A stretch of DNA of 26,214 bases, taken from positions 1-26,214 of the forward strand of contig CAZRIP010000047.1 of the NCBI GenBank assembly GCA_964600165.1. Reading direction: 5' to 3'. Shown one piece after another: positions 7,316 to 13,889 of this stretch. The notes under the pieces are model-generated. The model saw only the letters and a program-made list of their open reading frames with translations. It ran no database searches and was not told the origin of the DNA. How positions within the stretch are numbered: position 1 is the first letter of the stretch; each line of letters starts with the position of its first letter. A program made the position numbers and the translations under genes. The stretch comes from CAZRIP01 sp964600165 (lineage in GTDB: Bacteria > Elusimicrobiota > Elusimicrobia > UBA1565 > UBA9628).

Positions 7316-8483
7316 AGAAGCGCCGCACTTGCTCGCACAAATACGCCACGTCCGCGTCCGCCATGTACTGGTGGCAGCCGACGTAGAAGCCCGCTTGGTT
7401 CAAGCGTCTCGCGACGGGATACTGCGGCTCGAGATCCCCGTAGAGCCGGCGATAGACCGGCTGGTTGATCAGCGGAAGCAGGTCGCGCGTCTCGACGCCG
7501 CGGCTCTCGAGATGGCGCACGAGCCCGGTCTTTCCGCCGCGCCGCAGGACGATCGGATAGAGCATGAAGGTATGCTCCCGGTCGGGCGGGACATAAGGAA
7601 GCTGCAGCCGGTCCTCGAAGGGCTTGAGGCCCTTGGTCAAGAGCCCGGCCACGCGCTGGCGTTTCTTGACGATGCCCTCATGCTCCTCGAGCTGGGCCAG
7701 CCCCAGCGCCGCCTCGAACTCGGTGGCCCGGAAACTGTGGCCGAGCGAGACGAACTTGAAGCGCCGATCGACGAGATCGAAGAGCTTGCGGCCGCGGCTG
7801 CCGCGCGCGTCGTCGATGTGCAGATAGATCGAGTCGCGGCCGTGGTTCATGAGGCTCTTGACCCGCACGGCCAGGTCGTCGTCGCTCGTGAGCGCGAGGC
7901 CGCCCACGCCGGTCACGATGTAGTGCGCGACGTAGGTCGAAAAGCATGAAAGATCGCCGAAGCTGCCGACGACTTGCCCGCGATAGCGCGCGAAGACGGT
8001 CTCGCAGGAGTCCTCGATGACCCGCAGCTTGTGCCGCGCGGCCAGCGCCATGATCTCCGCCATGTCGGCGGGCAGGCCTAGCAGGTGGACCGGGATCACG
8101 GCGCGCGTGCGCGGCGTGATGCGCCGCTCGAGCTCCGCCGGGTCCATGTTGTAGGTGCGCGGGTCGACGTCGGCGAATACCGGGGTGAGGTTATTGTGCA
8201 GGACGACGTTCGCCGTCGCCACGAAGGTCACGGACGGGACGATGACCTCGTCGCCGTCTTTCCAGCCGTGCCGCTCCTTCAGAGCTTGCAGGGAAACGTG
8301 CAGCGCGCTCGTGCCCGAGTTGCAGAAGATGCCGTATTTGCTGCCGTGCAGGCGGGCGAACTCGCCCTCGAAGCGCTCGGAGAACGGGCCGTAGGAAAGC
8401 CGGCTCGAGCGGATCACCTGGGCGAGGTAGCGACGGGCGCGCGGGCCGATGCGCAGATCGCCGACGCCGACGCGCCTATTCAT
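7302..8483 (-). CDS. DegT/DnrJ/EryC1/StrS-fold PLP enzyme with Lys-to-His active site (candidate ColD-like 3-dehydratase)
   Basis: The 393-residue protein has the whole DegT fold: CNSGTSALHVSL (about 54-65), GDEVIVPSVTFVATANVV, the PVHLLG segment, and IEDSCE, where the Asp contacts the PLP ring nitrogen. In the Schiff-base loop, sister enzymes have SFFPTK or SFQATK. Here it reads STYVAHYIVTGVGG, with His187 (CAC at 7923-7925) where the lysine should be. That swap is the known signature of GDP-4-keto-6-deoxymannose 3-dehydratase (ColD) and of the E1 dehydrase, which remove the C-3 hydroxyl using PMP. The SFRATEFEAALGLAQLE segment also resembles ColD/E1 more than an aminotransferase. It is the first gene of an operon with a GT-C protein and a ColC/GFS-like reductase. 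A non-dehydratase His variant is possible. Confidence 0.82.
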   Translation of the reverse strand: MNRRVGVGDLRIGPRARRYLAQVIRSSRLSYGPFSERFEGEFARLHGSKYGIFCNSGTSALHVSLQALKERHGWKDGDEVIVPSVTFVATANVVLHNNLTPVFADVDPRTYNMDPAELERRITPRTRAVIPVHLLGLPADMAEIMALAARHKLRVIEDSCETVFARYRGQVVGSFGDLSCFSTYVAHYIVTGVGGLALTSDDDLAVRVKSLMNHGRDSIYLHIDDARGSRGRKLFDLVDRRFKFVSLGHSFRATEFEAALGLAQLEEHEGIVKKRQRVAGLLTKGLKPFEDRLQLPYVPPDREHTFMLYPIVLRRGGKTGLVRHLESRGVETRDLLPLINQPVYRRLYGDLEPQYPVARRLNQAGFYVGCHQYMADADVAYLCEQVRRFYARR

Positions 8484-8489
8484 GCGAAT

Positions 8490-8495
8490 AGTCTA
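8490..8495 (-). promoter_or_regulatory. -10-like hexamer of the ColD-like operon
   Basis: TAGACT on the minus strand ends 6 nt before the ATG at 8483. There is no Shine-Dalgarno, so a leaderless mRNA is predicted. The divergent MarC promoter hexamer is 18 bp away on the other strand. Confidence 0.5.
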
Positions 8496-8513
8496 GGAAA
8501 TTTGCAAATAAGC

Positions 8514-8519
8514 TAGAAT
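8514..8519 (+). promoter_or_regulatory. -10-like hexamer of the MarC gene
   Basis: TAGAAT ends 9 nt before the ATG at 8529. The intervening bases are C-rich with no Shine-Dalgarno. It shares a 45-bp intergenic region with the divergent hexamer at 8490-8495. Confidence 0.5.
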
Positions 8520-8528
8520 CCCCGCTCG

Positions 8529-9149
8529 ATGCTCGAATACGCCCTGCTGACCTTCGGCTCGCTTTTCGCGATCGTCGACCCCTTCGCGGCGATCCCCGCC
8601 TTCCTGGCGATGACCGCCCGAGACAGCGCCCAGCAGCGCGCGCGCATGGCGCGCACGGCGTGCACGGTCTGCTGGCTCGTCATGACCGTCTTCGCCGCGC
8701 TCGGGCCCGCGATCTTCAAGATGTTCGGCATCACGCTGCCCGCCTTCCAGATCGCGGGCGGGCTCGTGCTGCTGCTCTCGGCTCTCGACATGCTGCGCGC
8801 CAAGCGCTCGGCGCTCAAGGAAAGCGCCGAGGAGCTCGAGGAAGGCATGAGCAAGGACGACATCGCCATCACCCCGCTCGCGATCCCGATGCTCGCCGGC
8901 CCCGGCGCGATCACGACGGCGATCGTTCTCGCCGGCCACGCGCACGACTGGCCCCGCCGCGTGATCTTCTTCGCGACGATCCCGGTCGTCGCGGCCTTGA
9001 CCTACCTGATCTTGATCCTCTCGGCGCGCGGCGCCAAGCGGATGTCGCCGTCGATCTTGAACATCATCACCCGCCTGATGGGCCTGCTGCTCGCCGCGAT
9101 CGGCGTGCAGTTCATCCTGACGGCGCTGACGGCCCTCAAGCTCGGCTAG
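8529..9149 (+). CDS. MarC family integral membrane protein
   Basis: The protein has 206 residues, the usual family length, with about six hydrophobic segments. The N-terminal ALLTFGSLFAIVDPFAAIPAFL carries the family's characteristic Asp-Pro-Phe in the first helix. IAGGLVLLLSALDMLRA, a charged loop, and TPLAIPMLAGPGAITTAI (the second conserved half-repeat) follow. MarC/UPF0056 proteins are inner-membrane proteins of unproven transport function. They were first linked to multiple antibiotic resistance, a link not supported later. It sits alone between two minus-strand operons with no obvious tie to glycan synthesis. A GT2-like polysaccharide role is not suggested. Confidence 0.9.
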   Translation: MLEYALLTFGSLFAIVDPFAAIPAFLAMTARDSAQQRARMARTACTVCWLVMTVFAALGPAIFKMFGITLPAFQIAGGLVLLLSALDMLRAKRSALKESAEELEEGMSKDDIAITPLAIPMLAGPGAITTAIVLAGHAHDWPRRVIFFATIPVVAALTYLILILSARGAKRMSPSILNIITRLMGLLLAAIGVQFILTALTALKLG

Positions 9150-9172
9150 ACGAAGCGCCCAGCCGGCCGCGG

Positions 9173-10684
9173 CTACTCGATCTTGATGATGCGCAAGACG
9201 AGCTCCCGCTCCTCGGTTCCGAGCAGGAAGAAGTTCATCCCGTAGTACGCGGCGAGGATCGCCGCGGTGACGACGGCGAGCGGGAAGAAGTGGAACACGC
9301 GCGAGCGCAGGAGGTAGGCGACGCCCGCGATCAAGAGGCCGGTCAGGCACGGCGCCTGGATGTCGGCGAGGAACTCGCCCAGGCTCACGCCGACGAGCGC
9401 GCGGTTGACGTAGAGCAGGAACGGCGCGACGACGAGGATCTGGGCCAGGCAAAAGCCGCCGGCGGCGCCGATGATGCCGTAGCGCGGGATCAGGTACCAC
9501 CAAAGCCCGAGCGAAAGCAGGGCGTTGGCGATCGTGGTCGCCGTGATCGAGCCCACCTTGCCGAGACCGAACGCGACGTGGTGCGCGACCACGCGCACGA
9601 TCGACGCCGACGAGCCGATCAAGAGCAGCCGCATGGGCCATGCCCCGCGCGCCTCGAAGTCGGGCCCGAGCCAGACGGCCAAGACCTGCGGCGCGAAGGC
9701 GAAAAGCACGATGAAGAAGGGCAGGAGCGCCAAGAGGATCACCTTCGTCGCCTTGAGGTAGAGCCTCTTTAGGGACTCGGCGTGGCCGAGGCCGCTGATC
9801 TCGCTCGCCATCGGAAAGACGACTTGGCCGACGATGGCGGGCACGGTCCCCAGGCGCTGCGCCAAGGACGACGGGATCACGTAGTAGGCGAGGTCGCCGA
9901 TCGGGAAGTGCGCGCCGACCCAGAGCTTGTCGAGCTGGTTGCCGATCGACCAGGAGACTTGCGAGGCGATCACCGCGACGTTGTAGGCGGCGAGGGTGCC
10001 CCATTCGTGCCCGCGCCCCCGCGCGCGGCGCGCGCGGTACGCGGGCAGAAGCAGCCGCGCGCTCCAGAAAAAGCCGAGGATGAAAACGAGGGCGTTCGCG
10101 GCGAAAAACCACACGCCGAGATCGCCGAGCGGCCGGCCCGCGAGCGCGAGCGCCAGGCAGCCCGCGGGCACGAGGCTGCCGCGCATGACGGAGAGCACGT
10201 TGTAGAGGTCGAAGCGCTGGAAGCCCTGCAGCACCGAGGCCGACCACAAGGACATCATGAACGCGAAGCCGCCCGCCGCCGTGTACGAGAAGATGCGGTG
10301 GGCTTGCGGCATCACGGCCGGCGTGATGTGCAGGAACTTCGAGGTGAGATAATCGCGCGAGGCGATGAGGGCGAGCGCCGCGACGATCGCGCCGCCCAAG
10401 TGCCCCCAAAAAGAGAGATTGGCGGCGCGCCAGAGCCGCGGCTCGTCGCGCGTCGCGACCGACTCCGAGACGAGCTTGACCGCCGTCGGGCCCGCGCCGA
10501 GCGTGAAAAGCGACATGTAGCCCGCCATGATGCCCATGAACGCGTAGAGCGCGTAGCCCTCGGTCCCGAGCGCGTGGACGAGCGGCGGGATGACCGCCAT
10601 CGTGACGACGAGGACGGAACCTTCGCCGAGAAGAAAGTGCAGCGAGTTGCGCGCGAAGCGCGCGGCGCGGGGCGTCTGGGTCAC
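9173..10684 (-). CDS. Wzx-like polysaccharide flippase (MATE/MVF superfamily)
   Basis: This 503-residue protein has roughly 12 to 14 hydrophobic helices. Its N-terminus NSLHFLLGEGSVLVVTMAVIPPLVHALGTEGYALYAF is the typical start of O-antigen or capsule repeat-unit translocases. It should flip an undecaprenyl-linked oligosaccharide across the inner membrane. It begins with GTG at 10684, which forms a GTGA overlap with the stop of the methyltransferase upstream, so the two are translationally coupled. The gene ends 23 nt from the stop of MarC on the other strand. It is the only transporter of this kind in the window, so it is a good candidate exporter for the glycan built by the surrounding transferases. 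Substrate specificity cannot be inferred. Confidence 0.87.
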   Translation of the reverse strand: MTQTPRAARFARNSLHFLLGEGSVLVVTMAVIPPLVHALGTEGYALYAFMGIMAGYMSLFTLGAGPTAVKLVSESVATRDEPRLWRAANLSFWGHLGGAIVAALALIASRDYLTSKFLHITPAVMPQAHRIFSYTAAGGFAFMMSLWSASVLQGFQRFDLYNVLSVMRGSLVPAGCLALALAGRPLGDLGVWFFAANALVFILGFFWSARLLLPAYRARRARGRGHEWGTLAAYNVAVIASQVSWSIGNQLDKLWVGAHFPIGDLAYYVIPSSLAQRLGTVPAIVGQVVFPMASEISGLGHAESLKRLYLKATKVILLALLPFFIVLFAFAPQVLAVWLGPDFEARGAWPMRLLLIGSSASIVRVVAHHVAFGLGKVGSITATTIANALLSLGLWWYLIPRYGIIGAAGGFCLAQILVVAPFLLYVNRALVGVSLGEFLADIQAPCLTGLLIAGVAYLLRSRVFHFFPLAVVTAAILAAYYGMNFFLLGTEERELVLRIIKIE

Positions 10685-11415
10685 GAGGTCTTGCGCGCGC
10701 GCGCGATCAGGTTCGCGGTCAGAAGCGAGTCCTGCGCGTAGGACTCGGCGAAGAGATAAAGCCGCGCCTTGAGCGCGAAGAGCTTCCAGAGCGCGGCGCG
10801 CAACAGCGAGCGCGCCCCGGTCACGACCGGCTCCTCGGGGAAGACCTCGACGTCCGTAAATCCCGCGACGGCCATGAGCTGGCGCGCGCTGTCTTTCGTG
10901 AACGCGAGCTCGTGAGTCAGGTCGCCGTAGCGCACGCGGCCGAAGAACGGGCCGTCGGCGTTGGGCGCGCGCCAGATGAAAGTCCCGCCGGGCTTGAGCG
11001 CGGCAAGCACGGCGTCGAGCCTGCCGAAGAGCTCGTCTTTGGTCAGGTGCTCGACGACGTCGATGGCGATCACGCAGTCGTAGGCGGCCGGTGTCCGCGC
11101 GAGATGCGCGAAGCCGTCGCCGAGCGAGGCTCCGGCGACGCCCATCTTCCCGGCCGCCGCGATCTGGCCTTCGTCTTGGTCCATGCCCGAGGCGTCGCGA
11201 TAGCCCGCGCCGCGCAGGTAGTTCAGAAACGAGCCGGCGCCGCAGCCGATTTCGAAGATCTTGGCTTTGCGATCGGCCGGCAAGAGCCGCCCGAACGTCT
11301 TTTCGTGGACGCGCGCCTCGTAGGCGAAGCCCGCGGCCGTGGGCGGCGCGGCGTTGGGGTGGGTCTCGCGGTAGCGCGCGTAGATCCGCTCGCGGTAGCC
11401 CGCTGGCGCGGTCAT
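10681..11415 (-). CDS. Class I SAM-dependent methyltransferase
   Basis: The protein has 244 residues. Motif I is FEIGCGAGS (54-62), followed by the SAM-binding acidic residue in SGMDQDE (Asp79). The Asp-Cys-Val-Ile-Ala-Ile-Asp-Val-Val-Glu-His segment (about 113-123) and the LKPGGTFIWRAPN strand are typical of Methyltransf_11/23 enzymes in polysaccharide clusters. The target, whether a sugar O- or N-position or a lipid head, is unknown. I set the start at the ATG 11413-11415, because a second in-frame ATG at 11421-11423 lies across the -10 hexamer and would be upstream of the expected transcript. It is the first gene of a two-gene operon with the flippase, so it probably modifies the glycan before export. 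Confidence 0.83.
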   Translation of the reverse strand: MTAPAGYRERIYARYRETHPNAAPPTAAGFAYEARVHEKTFGRLLPADRKAKIFEIGCGAGSFLNYLRGAGYRDASGMDQDEGQIAAAGKMGVAGASLGDGFAHLARTPAAYDCVIAIDVVEHLTKDELFGRLDAVLAALKPGGTFIWRAPNADGPFFGRVRYGDLTHELAFTKDSARQLMAVAGFTDVEVFPEEPVVTGARSLLRAALWKLFALKARLYLFAESYAQDSLLTANLIARARKTS

Positions 11416-11422
11416 GGCCGCC

Positions 11423-11428
11423 ATATTA
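11423..11428 (-). promoter_or_regulatory. Extended -10-like element of the methyltransferase-flippase operon
   Basis: TAATAT on the minus strand is preceded by TGA (an extended -10 pattern) and ends 7 nt before the ATG at 11415. A second overlapping candidate, TATGAT, lies at 11428-11433 and would place the start near the upstream ATG. Both versions leave no room for an untranslated leader. Confidence 0.5.
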
Positions 11429-11438
11429 TCATAAATGC

Positions 11439-11444
11439 TAGACT
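11439..11444 (+). promoter_or_regulatory. Extended -10-like element of the aminotransferase gene
   Basis: TGc-TAGACT (11436-11444) ends 8 nt before an in-frame GTG at 11453. The in-frame ATG at 11435-11437 overlaps the TG of this element, so it would lie upstream of the transcript and is unlikely to be used. Confidence 0.5.
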
Positions 11445-11452
11445 CGCTCGTC

Positions 11453-12610
11453 GTGAAGAGTCCCGCAGCGATCAAGATGAGAGTCCCCTTGCTCGACCTC
11501 AAGGCGCACCACGCGCCGATCGAAGAGGAGCTGCTCGCCGCCGTCGCCCGCGTCGTCAAGAGCGGCCACTACATCATGGGGCCCGACGTCGAGCTTCTCG
11601 AGGCCGAGGCCGCGGCTTATTGCGGCGCGAAGCGCGCGCTCGGCGTCTCCTCGGGCACCGACGCGCTCGTCTTGGCACTCATGGCGCTCGGGATCGGCCC
11701 CGGCGACGAGGTCCTGGTGCCCGCGTTCACCTTCTTCGCGACGGCCGGCGCCGTCGCGCGCGTCGGCGCCAAGCCCGTCTTCGTCGACGTCGAGCCGGGA
11801 AGCCTCAACATCGACGCCGCCGCGCTCGCCGAGGCGGTCACCAAAAACACCCGCGCCGTCATACCCGTCCACCTCTACGGCCAGTGCGCCGACATGGACG
11901 GCGTGCTCGCGGCGGCGAAGAAATTCGGGCTGCGCGTCATCGAGGACGCCGCGCAGGCGATCGGCGCCGACCACCCGCGCGGCCGGGCGGGCACGATGGG
12001 AGACGTCGGCTGCTTGTCGTTTTTCCCGACCAAGAACCTCGGAGCGCTCGGCGACGCCGGCATGGTCACGACCGGCGACGACGAGCTTTTCGATCGGATG
12101 AAGAGGCTGCGCGTGCACGGCGCCGAGCCCAAATATTATCACGCCGAGGTCGGCGGGAACTTCCGCCTGGACGCGCTGCAGGCCGCGGCGCTGCGGGTCA
12201 AGCTCAAGCGTCTCGACCTCTGGACGAGCGGGCGGCGCGAGAACGCGGCGCGCTACGACGCGCTTTTTGCCCGCTTCGGGCTCATCGGGCCGCTCGGCGT
12301 CGAGCTTCCCGTCCGGATCTGGAAGAACGCCCGGCTCCGGCACGACCACATCTTCAACCAATACGTGATCCGCGTCTCCAAGCGCGACGCCCTGCGCGAT
12401 CATTTGAAGCTGCGCGGCGTCGATACCGAGATCTACTACCCCGTCCCGCTGCACCTGCAGCAGTGCTTCGCCGCGCTCGGCCGAAAGAAAGGCGAGCTTC
12501 CCGTGAGCGAGAGGGCGGCCGAGAACACGCTCGCCCTGCCGATCTATCCCGAGCTCACGGCCGAGATGCAGGAATACGTCGTCTCGCAGATCGCCGACTT
12601 TTACCGCTGA
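11453..12610 (+). CDS. DegT/DnrJ/EryC1/StrS nucleotide-sugar aminotransferase
   Basis: A complete PLP-dependent sugar aminotransferase of 385 residues. It has VPLLDLKAHH near the start, SSGTDALVLAL, GDEVLVPAFTFFATA, PVHLYGQCADMD, IEDAAQAIGA and SFFPTKNLGALGDAG. The Schiff-base Lys194 is intact, unlike in the enzyme at 7302-8483. HLYGQ-ADMD and the TKNLG loop resemble 3-amino sugar transaminases of the FdtB/QdtB/WbpE/DesV kind, which convert a nucleotide 3-keto sugar to a 3-amino sugar with glutamate. Start choice: the GTG at 11453 fits the -10 spacing and adds eight residues before the conventional MRVPLLDL start. The ATG at 11477 is the alternative but has no clear Shine-Dalgarno. No partner ketoisomerase lies beside it. 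Confidence 0.88.
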   Translation: MKSPAAIKMRVPLLDLKAHHAPIEEELLAAVARVVKSGHYIMGPDVELLEAEAAAYCGAKRALGVSSGTDALVLALMALGIGPGDEVLVPAFTFFATAGAVARVGAKPVFVDVEPGSLNIDAAALAEAVTKNTRAVIPVHLYGQCADMDGVLAAAKKFGLRVIEDAAQAIGADHPRGRAGTMGDVGCLSFFPTKNLGALGDAGMVTTGDDELFDRMKRLRVHGAEPKYYHAEVGGNFRLDALQAAALRVKLKRLDLWTSGRRENAARYDALFARFGLIGPLGVELPVRIWKNARLRHDHIFNQYVIRVSKRDALRDHLKLRGVDTEIYYPVPLHLQQCFAALGRKKGELPVSERAAENTLALPIYPELTAEMQEYVVSQIADFYR

Positions 12611-12633
12611 CCTCCAGGTTCTTGGTTGACATC

Positions 12634-12662
12634 TTGACAATCCGCGGGCAAGCCCATATACT
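12634..12662 (+). promoter_or_regulatory. Strong sigma-70-type promoter of the outer-membrane protein
   Basis: A perfect TTGACA (12634-12639), a 17-bp spacer and TATACT (12657-12662) form a near-consensus housekeeping promoter. A second TTGAC lies just upstream at 12626-12630. The -10 ends 8 nt before the GTG at 12671, which predicts a leaderless mRNA. It is the only promoter in the window with a recognisable -35, so the gene is probably strongly expressed. Confidence 0.8.
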
Positions 12663-12670
12663 TCGTCCGC

Positions 12671-13537
12671 GTGCCTAAAATTAAAATGGCGGCCGTCGTA
12701 ACGGCCGCCCTCTTGGTCGCGCTCGGCTGCGCCGCAGCGGAGGAGCCTCGGCCGATCAAAGACGTCGACAACAGCTTCAGCGCGTCTTATCTGAAGTCTC
12801 ACCTCCACTATCAAGAGCCCGGCAACGTCAACGGCGCCAACGACTTCGACGACGAGTACGGCTACACGCAAGGCGGCCGAGTCGCGCTGTCGTGGATGGG
12901 CCATCTCGACGTCGACAACGTCTACGTCTTCACCGATTGGCAGGGGACGGAGGGCGCGGTCAATTATACGGGTTACTTCCAAGGCGGCGGCCCCGTCTCG
13001 GGAGGAAAGTCGCGCGCGACGATCAACGAGCTCAACTTCCGCGTCGGCAAGGGCTTCGAGCTCGGCCCGCATTGGATGCTGACGCCCTTCTTCGGCTCAG
13101 GCAACCGGCACTGGGTCCGCGAGCTGGGCCTCGGGACGACCGGCGACTTCAACGAGGCCTACAATTTCTGGTATTGGGCTTTCGGCGGCATGGTCCAGTA
13201 CTCGCCGTCCGACCGGGTCGTGATGACGCTCGACGCCTCGTTCGGAAAAACGGCGCACCCGACCATCACGGTGAGCGAAAACGTCGCGCCGGGGTTCTGC
13301 GCGGCCTGCCTGTTCGGCGCGGGCCTCGGAGAGAAGCCGATCCAGCGCTACGGCCTCGACTTCGACTGCCGGGTGTGGAAGGGCCTCCACACGTTCGCGG
13401 GCGGGAATCTCGAGTACTACAAGTTCGGCGCGAGCGCGCCGTCGATCTCGGGAGCCTTCGAGCCGTTCAGCCGCACGAGCGTCTTCGAGTGGACGACCGG
13501 GGCGCGGCTGTCTTTCAGCGGCTGGAATTCCGACTAA
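12671..13537 (+). CDS. Predicted outer-membrane beta-barrel protein
   Basis: The 288-residue product starts with a signal peptide (PKIKMAAVVTAALLVALGC, likely cleaved after AAA at 23). A Cys at 20 sits in a poor lipobox (A-L-G-C), so a lipoprotein is less likely. The mature part has alternating polar and aromatic residues, many Gly, Tyr, Trp and Phe, and girdle-like strands such as FWYWAFGGMVQYSP and HTFAGGNLEYYKFG. These point to a small beta-barrel. The end, SFSGWNSD, lacks the terminal Phe usual for BAM substrates. An unusual CAAC lies near residue 214-217. I do not recognise the family. The start is the GTG at 12671, set by the promoter. The last 23 nt overlap the convergent small membrane-protein gene. 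Confidence 0.68.
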   Translation: MPKIKMAAVVTAALLVALGCAAAEEPRPIKDVDNSFSASYLKSHLHYQEPGNVNGANDFDDEYGYTQGGRVALSWMGHLDVDNVYVFTDWQGTEGAVNYTGYFQGGGPVSGGKSRATINELNFRVGKGFELGPHWMLTPFFGSGNRHWVRELGLGTTGDFNEAYNFWYWAFGGMVQYSPSDRVVMTLDASFGKTAHPTITVSENVAPGFCAACLFGAGLGEKPIQRYGLDFDCRVWKGLHTFAGGNLEYYKFGASAPSISGAFEPFSRTSVFEWTTGARLSFSGWNSD

Positions 13538-13889
13538 GGCTCGGCAGCCCCGACAGAGCCAGGATCGCCGCGCCGACGATCGTCCCCGTGACCGGAAACG
13601 GCACGCCCGCCGCCAAGGCGCCGAGGAAAGCTTTCAAATGCGCCGCGTTGGCCGAATCCCCGCGCTGTCGCGTCTGGACGCGGTACACGCCGTAGTAGGT
13701 CGCCCCGAAGGCGAGGACGCTGACCGCCGCGAGGCCGGCGAAGCCCGAGAAAAGATCGAGCCCGAACGCGAGCCAATCGACGCCGAGAATAATGGCGCCG
13801 CTTAATGGATGGAAGAAAGACTCTTTTTTCGCCGGCAGCTGCGGCGGCAGGCCGCTGACGATCTCGGGTTCGATCGGCTCGTCGCTCAC
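13515..13889 (-). CDS. Small membrane protein of unknown function
   Basis: I do not recognise this 124-residue protein. It has a polar N-terminus rich in Glu and Pro (residues 1-22), a long hydrophobic stretch (about 25-65) that could be one or two helices, a short basic hydrophilic linker with RVQTRQRGDSANAAH, and a second hydrophobic segment (about 87-115) containing GVPFPVTGTIVG. The start is the GTG at 13889, which overlaps the AsnB stop as GTGA. Reading frame and codon use match the neighbours, so it appears real and co-translated with AsnB. Its 3' end overlaps the outer-membrane protein gene on the other strand by 23 nt. It may be a membrane partner of the AsnB or GT4 enzyme upstream, but nothing shows this directly. 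Confidence 0.62.
   Translation of the reverse strand: MSDEPIEPEIVSGLPPQLPAKKESFFHPLSGAIILGVDWLAFGLDLFSGFAGLAAVSVLAFGATYYGVYRVQTRQRGDSANAAHLKAFLGALAAGVPFPVTGTIVGAAILALSGLPSLSRNSSR

Noticed and set aside
9161..9174. AGCCG-gccg-CGGCT inverted repeat between MarC and the flippase ends
   Set aside because: Short stem without a T run and partly inside the flippase stop codon; possible bidirectional terminator but not supportable.
8493..10409. Long minus-strand frame of 638 codons overlapping MarC and the flippase
   Set aside because: It is Arg/Ala/Gly-rich low-complexity translation in the wrong frame. MarC and the flippase explain both strands.
10912..12678. Plus-strand frame of 588 codons over the methyltransferase and aminotransferase
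   Set aside because: Shadow frame with Arg-rich composition and no recognisable motif; the correct aminotransferase frame lies one base over.
12714..12732. Lipobox at Cys20 of the outer-membrane protein
   Set aside because: Position -3 is Ala and -2 is Leu, the reverse of a good lipobox, and a signal peptidase I site (AAA) follows immediately, so I did not call a lipoprotein.
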